In this document: positions 34,663-44,473 of the stretch, piece by piece
Layout: the number at the start of each line of letters is the position of its first letter
How positions within the stretch are numbered: position 1 is the stretch's first letter
Source of the DNA: JAEUHQ01 sp964538915
Lineage (GTDB): Bacteria > Planctomycetota > UBA1135 > UBA2386
Direction: 5' to 3'
DNA: 64,000 nucleotides
Assembly: GCA_964538915.1 (NCBI GenBank)
Contig: CAZIFB010000002.1
Span: forward strand, 1-64,000
The notes under the pieces: generated by a model
What the model was told of the DNA's origin: nothing
Database searches by the model: none
Seen by the model: only the letters and a program-made list of their open reading frames with translations
Made by a program: the position numbers and the translations under genes

Positions 34663-35691
34663 TCAGGCGAGGCGCCAGGGCACGGTCTCGCCGGCGCGCA
34701 TCGGCACGAGACGATGTTCGCCGAACGGCAGTTCGTCCGGCACGGTCCAGGGCTCGCGGACGAGCGTGATCGTCTCGCGGTTGCGCGGCAGCCGGTAGAA
34801 GTCGGCGCCGCGCTCGCTCGCGAAGGCGGCGAGACGCGGCAGTGCGTTCGCGCGTTCGAAGGCTTCGACATACAGCTCGATCGCGGCGTGCGCGGTGTAG
34901 ATGCCGGCGCAGCCGCAGGTGGCCTCCTTCGTGTGCCGCGCGTGCGGCGCGCTGTCCGTGCCGAGGAAGAAGCGCGGGTCGTCGCCGGTCGCGGCCGCGA
35001 CGAGCGCCTGCCGGTGGCGTTCGCGTTTCAGCACGGGAAGGCAGTACGCGTGGGGGCGCACCCCGCCGCGGAACAGCTCGTTGCGGTTCCACAGCAGGTG
35101 GTGGGCGGTGATCGTCGCCGCGACGTTCGGCCCCGCCGCGCGCACGTAGTCGACGCTGTCCGCAGTCGTGACGTGTTCGAGCACGATGCGGAGCTGCTTG
35201 AACTCGCGCTGCAGCGGCGCGAGATGCCGGTCGAGGAAGACCTTCTCGCGATCGAAGACGTCGACGTCCGGGTCGGTCACTTCACCGTGCAGCAGCAGCG
35301 GCACGCCGTGCTGTTCCATCGCCGCGAGCGCAGGGCGTGCGCGCTGCCAGTCGGTGACGCCGTTCTCGGAGTTCGTCGTCGCGCCGGCCGGGTAGTACTT
35401 CACGGCGAGCACGAAACCGCTCGCCTTCGCCGCGGCGATCTCCGCTGGCGGCGTGCGATCGGTGAGGTAGAGCGTCATCAGCGGCTCGAACGCGAGACCG
35501 CGCGGCAGGGCGGCGACGATGCGGTCGCGGTAACTGCGTGCCGCAGCGACGGTCGTCACCGGCGGCTTCAGGTTCGGCATCACGATCGCGCGCGCGAAGC
35601 GCCGCGCCGTGTCCGCGACGACCGCGGCGAGCGCCGTGCCGTCGCGCAGGTGCAGATGCCAATCGTCGGGCCGCGGGATCGTGATGCGCAT
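34663..35691 (-). CDS. pyrC: dihydroorotase (class II, PyrC type)
   Basis: A 342-residue amidohydrolase for the third step of de novo pyrimidine synthesis (carbamoyl-aspartate to dihydroorotate). The metal ligands appear as DWHLHLRDG (His at 12 and 14), the carboxylated Lys in AVKYYPAGATTNS, His in LLLHGEVTD and LEHVTT, and Asp in FFLGTDSAPHARH. Length is as in E. coli PyrC, and it belongs to the compact non-ATCase-linked type. ATG at 35691 lies next to the first conserved residues. It is a single gene, divergent from the large kinase-activator gene. Confidence 0.95.
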   Translation of the reverse strand: MRITIPRPDDWHLHLRDGTALAAVVADTARRFARAIVMPNLKPPVTTVAAARSYRDRIVAALPRGLAFEPLMTLYLTDRTPPAEIAAAKASGFVLAVKYYPAGATTNSENGVTDWQRARPALAAMEQHGVPLLLHGEVTDPDVDVFDREKVFLDRHLAPLQREFKQLRIVLEHVTTADSVDYVRAAGPNVAATITAHHLLWNRNELFRGGVRPHAYCLPVLKRERHRQALVAAATGDDPRFFLGTDSAPHARHTKEATCGCAGIYTAHAAIELYVEAFERANALPRLAAFASERGADFYRLPRNRETITLVREPWTVPDELPFGEHRLVPMRAGETVPWRLA

Positions 35692-35870
35692 CGGGCGCGA
35701 CCATACCGGCCCGCGGCAGTCGGCGAATCGCGTTCTTCGTCGTCGCGGGCCCGGCGACGCTGGCGAGTTGTCTGCGTCCCGCGCGGGGCCATACTTGGCC
35801 AGCGCGTGCATGCGACCGCGGCTTCCACACGACTGTTCCCTGCCCGGCGTTCGCCGCACCGGGGCGTGCC

Positions 35871-38800
35871 ATGAGTGACGGCGACGTGCTCGCCGCGTTC
35901 GCCGGCCGCTTCGTCCTGCGGCACGAGTACTCGGGCGGCGAGGGCAGGACGCTGCGCGTGCGCGCGAACGACGGTCGCGACCTCGTGCTCAAGGTCCTGC
36001 CCGCCGGTACCGAACCCGTCGAAGCGTCGCTGCTGCTGTCGCTGCGCCATCCGGCGATCCCCGCTGTGCGCGAGGTCGGTCGGCTGCCGGATGGCCGGGC
36101 GTTCGTGCTCCGGGACCACGTCGAAGGCACGCCGATGCGCGTGCTGCCGCGCGATCCCGGCGCGCTGTCCGCGGTACTGCAGCAGCTGCTGGAGGTCCTC
36201 GCGTACGTGCATCTGCGCGGCGTGCTGCACCTCGACCTGAAACCAGCGAACCTCGTGCTCGATGCGAGCGGAAGCGTGCACCTGCTCGACTTCGGTCTCG
36301 GAGTTCGCGGAGGAGGCGCTGGCCGCGGTGGCACGCCGTTCTTCGCCGCCCCGGAACTCCTTCTCGGCGGTGTGCCGGACGCGCGGGCCGACCTCTTCTC
36401 CGTCGGTGCCATGGTGGCGCAGGCGCTGTGGCCCGGCGACGGACCCCCGTTCGCCGCGTTCGTCGGAGCCTTCCCCGGCGCGGACTTCTTCGCCGCGGGG
36501 GGGCTCGCGCGCGACGCTCTGCCGGCGCCGTTCGACCGTTTCGTCGCGGGCTGCGTGTCGCGCCGGCCGACGCGGCGCTTTCCCGATGCACAGAGTGCGT
36601 TGGAGGCACTGTGCGGCGGCAGCGGGCGTCCCGCGCCTTCGCTGCTCGCACCCGATCCCGTCGCCGTGTTCGCGAACGAACTGCGCGTCGCAGCCGCGGT
36701 CGAGTCACGCGACGTCGTGTTGTCCGGCGCCGACCCCTCGGATCGGCGGTCCCTCGCGATGCACCTCGTCGCGACGCTGCGCGGCGTGCAGCGGCTCGTC
36801 GAGTCGCGGAACGACCTGCGCGTCGTGCGCAGCGGCGTCGGCGAGCCGCTGACGATCGAACTTCCGCCGCTCGACGCGGAGAGGCTCCTGCCGCATCTGC
36901 ACGGGGCACTCGGCCTCGACGGACCCCCGGCGGACGGCGCGGCGCACTGGCTCGTCGCGCGTGGCGCCAGCGTGGCGGCCGTTCACGCGACCCTGCTCGA
37001 CCTGCTGAAAGCTGGCGAACTGGTGCCTTCCGGCATGCGATGGGCCTGGCCTGCAGCCCGCAGCGGTCGTCTCGAGGCGACGCACGAAACGGCGTCCACG
37101 GAAGAAGGGGCCGCGTCGTCGTCGCCGACTCGCATTCGCGCGATCGCCGCGGCGGGACACTGCGAACGGGCCATCGCGATGTGGCAGCGGGCGGCGGAGA
37201 TGGATCCGGCCCGGGAGGCTGCTTGGCGGGAGGCCCTGGTCGAAGGCCTGCTCGACGGCGGCGAACCGTTGCGCGCGCTGCCGTTCTCGACGGGTCTGCC
37301 GGTGCTGCGCGCGCAGGCGCTTTTCGAGACCGGTCGCACTGCGGCGGCGCGGCGCGAGTTGGCGAGTGCGGGCGAGCGACCGGCGACGCCGCGGCACCGC
37401 CGCGTCGCGGCGCAGATGGCGATGGCCGCCGGTGACCGTGCTGCCGCAGCGGCCCTGTTGCGACAACCCGACGCTTCGGTGCTGGAGCAGCTCACGCTCG
37501 CGGCGGTCCACGAACAGGCGGGCGAACTCGAGGAGAGCGAGCGCCTCTTGCGCGAATGGACACCGCGCCTGTCGGTCGCGGAGCAGCCGTTCGCGTGTGC
37601 GAGTGCACACACGGTGCACGGCCACGTGCTCCGCCGTCGGGGTGACCTCGTCGGGGCGCAGGCGCAGTTCGAGCGCGCGTCCGCGCTCCTGTTCTCGATC
37701 GGTCACGTTCGTCACGCGGCCAGCGCGCGTCTCAATCTCGGAGTCATCGCGAAGGATCTGCAGGAGCACGCGGTCGCCGTCGAGTGTCTGCGCGAAGCGC
37801 GGACGATGTACACACACGTGGGCGATGGCGTCGGCGCCGCGATCGCCGCAGCGAACCTGGGCATCGCGGCGCTGGCCCGCGGTGACGCAGCGGCGGCGCG
37901 CCCGTGGCTCGAAGACGCGGCGCACACGTTGCTCGATTCGGGCAGTGTCGCCGCCGGCCGCCTGGCCCAGGCCATGCTCGCCCGCGCCCACGCCGAACTC
38001 GGCGACGTGGACGGCGCAGAACGGACGCTGCGGGCGATCGGCGAGCCTGCCTCGGATAGAGTCCGCGCCGAAGTGGATGCCGTGAACGCGCTGCTCGCCG
38101 CCAGGCGAGCGGGTGCGGACGCGAGTCCCCCCGTCACCGACTCCACGATGCAAGGCCAAGGTCCAAGCCGCGAACTGTTCCGCACGTTCCTCGCCGTGAA
38201 CCGGCAGCTCGCGCAGGAGAACGACCTGGACAAGGCGATGCGTCACCTGCTCGACGCGGCGGTGACGTTGACCGGCGGCCGTATCGGCTACCTGCTCGTC
38301 GCGCGCGAAGACGGCATGCGGCGCGAGTTCCAGAGCGGCGACAGCGGTCCTTCGGGGCAGGCGTTCAGCCGGTCGCTCGCGAATCGCGCGATGCAGGTCC
38401 AGCGCACGCTCACGGGCGCCGACGGACTCGCCGATCGCGACCTCCAGGATGCGCCGTCGATCAAGAACCTGCAGATCCGCTCCGCGATCTGTTCGCCGTT
38501 CCGATCCGCGGGCGGCACCCTCGGGGCGATCTACGTGGAGCATCCCGGCCGCGCCGGCGTGTTCGCGGACGCCGACAAGGAAGCGCTCGAAGTGCTCGCC
38601 GATCAGGCGGCGATCGCCGTCGACCGCATGCTCCGCGAGGAGGCGATGGCGACCGAGCTGACCGAGAGCCGCCGCGAACTCGCGGTGGTGAAGCGTGCGT
38701 CGCGCCGCGAGTCGACCCAGCTCCTCGGTGACAGCCGTCCGATGCGCGACCTTCGTGCCCAGATCGACAAGCTGGCGCCGCTCGAGCTTCCGGTGCTCGT

Positions 38801-39644
38801 GCTCGGCGAAACGGGCAGCGGCAAGGAACTCGTCGCCCGCGCGCTGCACGAACGCAGCCATCGCCATCGCGGCCCGTTCGTCGCGGAGAACTGCTCCGTG
38901 CTGCCGCCCGAGCTGATGGAGCGCGAGCTGTTCGGTCACGTGCAGGGTGCGTTCACCGGCGCCGACCGCGAACGGCCGGGCCTGCTCGAACTCGCGAACG
39001 GCGGCACGTTGTTCCTCGACGAAGTCGGTGACATGCCCGCGGCCCTGCAGGTCAAGCTGCTCCGCGCTCTGCAGGAGCGCTCGATCCGACGCGTCGGCGG
39101 CACCGAGAACGTCGCTCTCGACCTTCGACTCGTCGCGGCGACGCACAAGGACCTGCGCGCGATGGTGCAGCGCGGTGAGTTCCGCGAGGACCTCTTCTTC
39201 CGGCTCGCCGCGGTGGAAGTGAAGGTCCCTCCGCTGCGCGAGCGCGACGGCGACATCGTGCAGCTCGCGGAGCACTTCGTCCGCAAGCACGGCGAGGAGC
39301 GAGGGCGGGCCTTGCGTCTCCACCCGGCCGCCAAGCAGGCGCTGCTGGCCTATCCGTGGCCCGGCAACGTGCGCGAACTCGATCACGTCGTCGCGCGTGC
39401 GGCGCTGCTCTGCGAGGGCGACGAGGTCGTGGCTCTCGACCTGCCGCAGGCGGCGGGCGGCGGTGCAGCCGCCGTCGCGGCACCGTCGTCGCCGGCCGAA
39501 GTGGTGACCCTCAAGGAAGCGGAGCGGCGGGCGATCGTCGCCGCGATGCAGGCGTACGGCGGGGACAAGGCGAAGACCGCGCGTGCCCTCGAGATCTCGC
39601 GCACGGCTCTCTACGAGAAACTGAAGCGGCACGGCGCGGGTTAG
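35871..39644 (+). CDS. Ser/Thr kinase-TPR-GAF-sigma54 activator fusion
   Basis: A 1257-residue regulator. Residues 10-265 form a Hanks-type kinase: VLK, catalytic Asp 122 (HLDLKPAN), DFG, APE, all intact. About 270-430 has no recognised fold. TPR-like helices fill about 440-750, a GAF domain about 770-945, then an AAA+ sigma-54 interaction domain (about 955-1185) with Walker A GETGSGKE from 979 and GAFTGA at 1026-1031. A Fis-type helix-turn-helix ends the protein. It should activate sigma-54 promoters in response to a ligand and to partner proteins, and perhaps phosphorylate itself or others. ATG 35871 starts the kinase domain directly. Confidence 0.92.
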   Translation: MSDGDVLAAFAGRFVLRHEYSGGEGRTLRVRANDGRDLVLKVLPAGTEPVEASLLLSLRHPAIPAVREVGRLPDGRAFVLRDHVEGTPMRVLPRDPGALSAVLQQLLEVLAYVHLRGVLHLDLKPANLVLDASGSVHLLDFGLGVRGGGAGRGGTPFFAAPELLLGGVPDARADLFSVGAMVAQALWPGDGPPFAAFVGAFPGADFFAAGGLARDALPAPFDRFVAGCVSRRPTRRFPDAQSALEALCGGSGRPAPSLLAPDPVAVFANELRVAAAVESRDVVLSGADPSDRRSLAMHLVATLRGVQRLVESRNDLRVVRSGVGEPLTIELPPLDAERLLPHLHGALGLDGPPADGAAHWLVARGASVAAVHATLLDLLKAGELVPSGMRWAWPAARSGRLEATHETASTEEGAASSSPTRIRAIAAAGHCERAIAMWQRAAEMDPAREAAWREALVEGLLDGGEPLRALPFSTGLPVLRAQALFETGRTAAARRELASAGERPATPRHRRVAAQMAMAAGDRAAAAALLRQPDASVLEQLTLAAVHEQAGELEESERLLREWTPRLSVAEQPFACASAHTVHGHVLRRRGDLVGAQAQFERASALLFSIGHVRHAASARLNLGVIAKDLQEHAVAVECLREARTMYTHVGDGVGAAIAAANLGIAALARGDAAAARPWLEDAAHTLLDSGSVAAGRLAQAMLARAHAELGDVDGAERTLRAIGEPASDRVRAEVDAVNALLAARRAGADASPPVTDSTMQGQGPSRELFRTFLAVNRQLAQENDLDKAMRHLLDAAVTLTGGRIGYLLVAREDGMRREFQSGDSGPSGQAFSRSLANRAMQVQRTLTGADGLADRDLQDAPSIKNLQIRSAICSPFRSAGGTLGAIYVEHPGRAGVFADADKEALEVLADQAAIAVDRMLREEAMATELTESRRELAVVKRASRRESTQLLGDSRPMRDLRAQIDKLAPLELPVLVLGETGSGKELVARALHERSHRHRGPFVAENCSVLPPELMERELFGHVQGAFTGADRERPGLLELANGGTLFLDEVGDMPAALQVKLLRALQERSIRRVGGTENVALDLRLVAATHKDLRAMVQRGEFREDLFFRLAAVEVKVPPLRERDGDIVQLAEHFVRKHGEERGRALRLHPAAKQALLAYPWPGNVRELDHVVARAALLCEGDEVVALDLPQAAGGGAAAVAAPSSPAEVVTLKEAERRAIVAAMQAYGGDKAKTARALEISRTALYEKLKRHGAG

Positions 39645-39714
39645 CGGCGCGTCGACGTTCGGTGCCGCTCGATGGCGTCGACGATTCGGCGCCACTCGCT
39701 AGAATCGCGCCGCG

Positions 39715-41181
39715 ATGGGAAGAACGAATCGGATCCTGTCCGCCTGGTGGTGCACCGCGTTCCTCGCAGCGCAGGCTCCTGCACCGAAGGACGAACTCGA
39801 ACTCGACAAGCAGGTCGCGCAGTTGCTCGTCGCCTACGCCCGCACTGCCGAGAGCAGCAAGCTGCCGTCGGCGGCGCGGCGCGCCTACGAGGCGATCCTC
39901 GACCACTACGACGTCGAGCACGCTGCGGCGCGCGCCGGCCTCGGCTGGAAGAAGGTCAAGGGCGAGTGGCAGCAGGTCACGCCGGTGGACAAGCTGCCGG
40001 CGGACGCCGCCACCCCGGCGCAGAAGAAGGCGGTCGCGGACGCCTGGAACCTGACCCGGAAGCGCGTCGGTGCCATGCATCGCGAACTGGGTCTCGCCTT
40101 GCTGGCGGCCGAGCAGCACCCCCGCGGCGCCTACCAGCTGGAGCGGGCCCTGGTCTTCGATCCGGACGACCGCGCCGCGCACGTTGCTCTCGGCCACGAG
40201 GAGTTCGAGGGTTTCTTCGGGACCGCGGACCAGATCGCGTTCGTGCAACGCATGCGCACCATCCTGGCCAAGGCGCGCGAGATCGCCGAGAAGGAGATCG
40301 CCGTGGAGGTGGTGGACAGCGACCGCGTGCCGATGGAGCTGAGGCGAACCGGTCTCGGGTTCGCCGGAGCCCGCACGAAGTACGTCACCTACTGGGTGGC
40401 CGGCACGCCGGAGGAGGCCGCGGAGCACGCGATCGCCAACGAACGCGCGGCCGAGCTGCTGCACTTCCTGTACGGCGACGATCCGGCGACACGGAAGCAC
40501 TTCACGGTGCGGCCGGTCGTCTGGGTCGGCGTGCTCCGGACCCGCGAGCAGCGCATGCTCCTGCTCGAGGTGAGTCCCGCTGCCCGCGCGGGGGACAAGC
40601 TGAGTCGCGCACTGCTCTACGGCGGCCAGGTCTTCGATTCCGAGAGCGGCGTGGCGGAGTGGTGTTACCACCGCGTCGGCTCGGACGCCGACTCCGCCGT
40701 CGGCCAGTACACGAAGCGCGCGACTCCGTGGTTCAACGCTTCGCTCAGCGAAGGACTGGTGCACACGATGACCTGGCTCCTGTGCGGCACGACCCTGGCC
40801 GCCTACATGGATCTGCCGACCACCGGCGGCGCAGGGAAGGAGCGTGAGGAGGATCCCGCGACGTGGCTGCAGCGGCTTCGCGACGACGTGGACGCGGGCA
40901 GGGACTGGCCCCTCGTACAGGTCGTGCGTGAGCGGATGGAGAACTTCCGCGAGCCGGTGCGCTACAAGGCCTGGACGTTCGCCCTGTGGCTGCTCGCGCG
41001 ATACCCCGAGCAATGGGCGTCGCTGCTGAACGCGCTGGGTCCGGAGCCGCGGTTGCCCGAAGACGTGACACGGATCTTCACCGAAGTGCTGAAGCGCGAT
41101 CCTGCCGAGCTCGACGACGAGTGGCGGAACTGGGTGCGCCGCGGCTCACCGATCGGCAAAGCGAGCGGATTCCCGCAGTAG
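39715..41181 (+). CDS. secreted protein of unknown function
   Basis: A 488-residue exported protein with a short signal peptide ending Ala-Ala-Gln at about 20. The N-terminal 160 residues are helical and TPR-like (RRAYEAILDHYDVEHAAARAGL, GAYQLERALVFDPDDRAAH). The remaining part has a layout like secreted peptidase-like or DUF-type proteins of planctomycetes, with WFNASLSEGLVHTM near 345 but no HExxH or other catalytic motif I can defend. It follows the kinase-activator gene by 70 bases in the same direction, so it might be its target or co-transcribed; that is inference. Confidence 0.65.
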   Translation: MGRTNRILSAWWCTAFLAAQAPAPKDELELDKQVAQLLVAYARTAESSKLPSAARRAYEAILDHYDVEHAAARAGLGWKKVKGEWQQVTPVDKLPADAATPAQKKAVADAWNLTRKRVGAMHRELGLALLAAEQHPRGAYQLERALVFDPDDRAAHVALGHEEFEGFFGTADQIAFVQRMRTILAKAREIAEKEIAVEVVDSDRVPMELRRTGLGFAGARTKYVTYWVAGTPEEAAEHAIANERAAELLHFLYGDDPATRKHFTVRPVVWVGVLRTREQRMLLLEVSPAARAGDKLSRALLYGGQVFDSESGVAEWCYHRVGSDADSAVGQYTKRATPWFNASLSEGLVHTMTWLLCGTTLAAYMDLPTTGGAGKEREEDPATWLQRLRDDVDAGRDWPLVQVVRERMENFREPVRYKAWTFALWLLARYPEQWASLLNALGPEPRLPEDVTRIFTEVLKRDPAELDDEWRNWVRRGSPIGKASGFPQ

Positions 41182-41185
41182 GGCA

Positions 41186-41205
41186 CCGCGGCAGTTCCGC
41201 CGCGG
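41186..41205 (+). terminator. hairpin after the secreted-protein gene
   Basis: A 7-bp GC-rich stem (41186-41192 with 41199-41205) and a 6-base loop start four bases after the stop codon. There is no T-tract, but its place directly behind the stop suggests a terminator or 3'-end stabiliser. Confidence 0.45.
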
Positions 41206-41391
41206 CGCGAACCCCCGTGTGCGGATCCCGGGCGCAGCCCCCGCACGGGTGTCCGGATGTCGTACGTCGGCGAGGCCTTGGCGACGACGGCACCGCCTTT
41301 GCCCGGTGATCAGGCCGCTCCGCAGACGCCGGGCGTATGGCCGTCCCGACGCCCCACCGCACCGTGGTAGATTCCTCGACCCCGACCCCCG

Positions 41392-43071
41392 ATGTCCGCA
41401 ACCCGACGCCTCCTCCTGCTCACCGCGCTGCTCACGCCGTTCGGCCTCACAGCGCAGACGCTGACGCTCGCCGAGGGATCGCCCGGCTCGCTCCGGATCG
41501 TGGCGCTCGACGAGAGCGATCCGAACGGCGGTGACACGGTCGTCCTCCAGGACGCGGATTTCGTGCCGATCGAGATGACGGGGCGCACGATCGCCCACGA
41601 ACTCGACGACACGCGCGCCCGCCGCATCGAACGGAACGGCATCGTGCGCCTCGAACTGCCGAACGGGGGGCGTGTGTTCCGATACCGCCGCGCCGCAGGA
41701 GCGTTCTGGGGCTTCCTGCACGTCGCCGGCGACGGCACGCCGCGCGTCGTGTTCGAGCTGGCAGGTGTGGGCCCGCTCGGCGTCGACGATCCGTTCGCCG
41801 ACCGCATCGCGATCGCCGACGACAGTCGGCACGCGGCGGTCGTCCGCGCGAACGGCACGATGCACATCGTGCGCCTGGACGGCGGGCTCTACCCGAACGG
41901 ACGAGCCGACTGGGTCGTCGCCGGCGTCGACGTGCTCCCGCTCTCCGTGATGCTCGGACCGACCTGCGTGTGGTTCCAGGGCGAGGCGGGTGCATCGAAC
42001 CCCGTTCGCCTGTGGCGCTGCGATCTCGCGTTCAGTTCTTCCGCGGTGGACATCTCGCCGCCGATCACCGGTGGTGCGGACTTCAAGGACCAGATGGCGA
42101 TGTCGCGCGACGGCTCCGTCGTCGTGTTCCTCTTCGGTCCGCAGCAGCAACAGCGCCTGTGGCGCGTCGGCACCACCGGCGCCGCGACCGTGCTTCCGCC
42201 GGCGCCGAGCAAGTACGAAGAGCCCGGCTACCTGCCGGAAGAACCGGGCGAACCGGCGATGCTGCTCAACGACGACGGCAGCCGCCTCTTCTACGTGGAC
42301 GCCGACGTTCGCGACGAGCTGTACCTGCTCGACATGACGGGGCAGAACCCGTCGCTGGCGATGACCGAGGATGCGGTGTTCCAGCCGTACATCGGCGTGC
42401 ACATCCTGCCGAAGTTCGCCGGCAGCTCGCTCCTCATCGCGATCGGCGACCCCGGCCAGATGGACTGGTTCCGCGCCTCGTTGGCGGCGAGCGGCGGCAC
42501 CGTGACGAACCTCACGGGTACCGGCTCGTTCGTGTCGCCCTTCCCTTCGGGCACGATCGACCCCGTTCAGGCGGCGTCGGTCGGCACCCGGTTGCTCGCG
42601 GTCGAGCAGCAGACGGGCGGCCTCACACTGCGCCAGATCGACGCGTCGACCGGCGCCCAGGCGCCGCTGCCCCAGAACGTGCTCGGTGTTCCGAAGGCGG
42701 GCAGCGCGACTGCAGGTGCCGCGGATCTCCTGGTGCAGACCGTCGACGGCGATTCCGTGTTCGCCGGCGCGGACGGCTCGCTGCTGTTCACCCTCCCGCC
42801 CGACCTGCTCCTCACGCCGCCCGTGCGGGGTCCGCAGTTCTCGGGCACCTGGCTGCACCTGCCGATCCAGCTCGGGATCCCGGTCTTCTACGCACCGCAG
42901 GGCATCGTGACGCTTCCGCTCGAGGTAGGGCTCGAGCAGATCGTGATGACCGCGGCCGGTGGCGCCGTGCTCGTCGGCTCGACGGTGCGCTACCTCGCGC
43001 TCGGCCGCTTCGAGACGCTCGTGCGTCCTGCGGCGACGTTCCGGAGCGTGCTGTCCGGCGCCGGCGGCTGA
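41392..43071 (+). CDS. secreted beta-propeller-like protein
   Basis: A 559-residue exported protein with a signal peptide of about 21 residues ending Thr-Ala-Gln. The mature part is made of repeating short strands with segments such as DSRHAAVVRANGTMHIVRLDG, MSRDGSVVVFLF and LNDDGSRLFYVDADVRDELYLLD, spaced about 55-65 residues apart, which is typical of TolB/WD40-like beta-propellers. No catalytic residues are evident. It is probably a binding or structural envelope protein. The 210-base region before it holds the hairpin and no other recognisable signal. Confidence 0.65.
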   Translation: MSATRRLLLLTALLTPFGLTAQTLTLAEGSPGSLRIVALDESDPNGGDTVVLQDADFVPIEMTGRTIAHELDDTRARRIERNGIVRLELPNGGRVFRYRRAAGAFWGFLHVAGDGTPRVVFELAGVGPLGVDDPFADRIAIADDSRHAAVVRANGTMHIVRLDGGLYPNGRADWVVAGVDVLPLSVMLGPTCVWFQGEAGASNPVRLWRCDLAFSSSAVDISPPITGGADFKDQMAMSRDGSVVVFLFGPQQQQRLWRVGTTGAATVLPPAPSKYEEPGYLPEEPGEPAMLLNDDGSRLFYVDADVRDELYLLDMTGQNPSLAMTEDAVFQPYIGVHILPKFAGSSLLIAIGDPGQMDWFRASLAASGGTVTNLTGTGSFVSPFPSGTIDPVQAASVGTRLLAVEQQTGGLTLRQIDASTGAQAPLPQNVLGVPKAGSATAGAADLLVQTVDGDSVFAGADGSLLFTLPPDLLLTPPVRGPQFSGTWLHLPIQLGIPVFYAPQGIVTLPLEVGLEQIVMTAAGGAVLVGSTVRYLALGRFETLVRPAATFRSVLSGAGG

Positions 43072-43072
43072 C

Positions 43073-44197
43073 CTACGGCATCGACAGCACGGTCGGCAAT
43101 CCGAGCTTCAGGCCGCTCGGGGCGAGTTCGATCGCCTGAAGCGTCAACGTCTGTCCGGCCGGCGACACCGGGTGCGGAATCGTCTGCGTATGCGTGCGCG
43201 TGATCGGGTCGTAGACACCGGCGTAGAGGACCGCGAAGTTGCCGACGTCGAGCCAGGTGAGGCCGAGCGGCGTGGTGAGAGCCGGCGCCACCGAGCTGAA
43301 CACGACGACGAAGGGCTCGTTCGCCGGGCCGTGTGCGGCGACGGTCGCCACGGTGCCGTTGGTCGAGGCCCGCATGCTCGCGAACTCGAACGGCAGCGGC
43401 GTGACGCCGGTGACGAGGGGACCGGTCGCGGTCAGGGTCGTCGACGGATCGAGCACCACCGCGTCTCCGTCCTGCGCCTCGATCGCCGGGTAGACGAACG
43501 AGGCGAAGCTGGTGCCGGTGAGGCTCGAACGCGTCGCGACCAGCGCGCCGCCACCGAGGAGTCTGACAGCCGGGGCGCCGAACGAGTACGCGCCGTGGAT
43601 CGAGCACTGCACGAGCATGATCCCGCTGGCGGTCGCCGTGAGGCCGGCCACCAGGACCGAAGGATCGACCACGCACTGTTCGAGCAGGACCGTCGCAGCG
43701 TTCGTGGTCACCTGGCGGCACAGCACACGCGCGACGTGCACCTGTGGCGCCTGGTCGATCTGCAGCGCCCACATCTCCGCACTGGCCTGGTTGCCGAGAT
43801 CGTGGAGCACGATCGGCCCGTCGCAGCGCTCGATGCGCACGGACATGCTGATGCCGCTCCCGCTCTTCAGCGTGAAGCCGCGCATCACGAAGGGCTCGTT
43901 CGCCGCGAGGTCGTGCACGTGGATGCCCGATCCGGGGAACGCGGTGCGCATCAGCGCGCCGCGGCCGACGAGCTGCAGCGGCTTGTCGATGTCCAGGACT
44001 TCGAGGTAGTCGCCGCCGATCGCGAGCACCGTGTCGCCCGGTGCGGCCGCCGCGATCGCGGCGTTGAGCGTTGCGTAGGTCTGACCCGGCCCCACGGTAA
44101 GCACCTGCTGCGCCGTGGTCGCGCCGCCGAGCAATGCAGCGAGCGTGGATCCTGCGATCGTGGAAACGGGGGATGTCCTTCTTCGCGCGCTTCGCAT
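43073..44197 (-). CDS. secreted right-handed beta-helix protein
   Basis: A 374-residue exported protein, signal peptide about 1-29 ending Thr-Ala-Gln. The mature N-terminus VLTVGPGQTYATLNAAIAAA and VLAIGGDYLEVLDIDKPLQL are typical of pectin-lyase-like right-handed beta-helices, with further rungs to about residue 250; the C-terminal 110 residues form a separate beta domain. Carbohydrate binding or lyase activity is possible, but no catalytic residues can be assigned. Its stop lies two bases from that of the convergent propeller gene. It is divergent from the subtilase, with 276 bases between the starts that hold no recognised signal. Confidence 0.75.
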   Translation of the reverse strand: MRSARRRTSPVSTIAGSTLAALLGGATTAQQVLTVGPGQTYATLNAAIAAAAPGDTVLAIGGDYLEVLDIDKPLQLVGRGALMRTAFPGSGIHVHDLAANEPFVMRGFTLKSGSGISMSVRIERCDGPIVLHDLGNQASAEMWALQIDQAPQVHVARVLCRQVTTNAATVLLEQCVVDPSVLVAGLTATASGIMLVQCSIHGAYSFGAPAVRLLGGGALVATRSSLTGTSFASFVYPAIEAQDGDAVVLDPSTTLTATGPLVTGVTPLPFEFASMRASTNGTVATVAAHGPANEPFVVVFSSVAPALTTPLGLTWLDVGNFAVLYAGVYDPITRTHTQTIPHPVSPAGQTLTLQAIELAPSGLKLGLPTVLSMP

Positions 44198-44473
44198 GCC
44201 ACGGATTGTTCCAGCGCACGCAGGGTCGGCAAGCGGGGAGTTTCGACCTTCGCAAAGCGCGGCGCGGCAGCCGTCGCGGTCTCGATGCGGTCGTCGACTC
44301 GCGCTCTCCTTCGCACCGGGGGAACCGGGCGCCCGGCCGTGATGTGCCGGGCGGTGCTGTCCGGCGCAAGCGGCCGACGTCACCGTGCCGTTCACGACCG
44401 CGTTCCCAGTCGCCGTGCCATGCGCCATACTTCGGAACCCTTGTCCCCTGGCGCGCGGCGACGCGCTCCGAAC

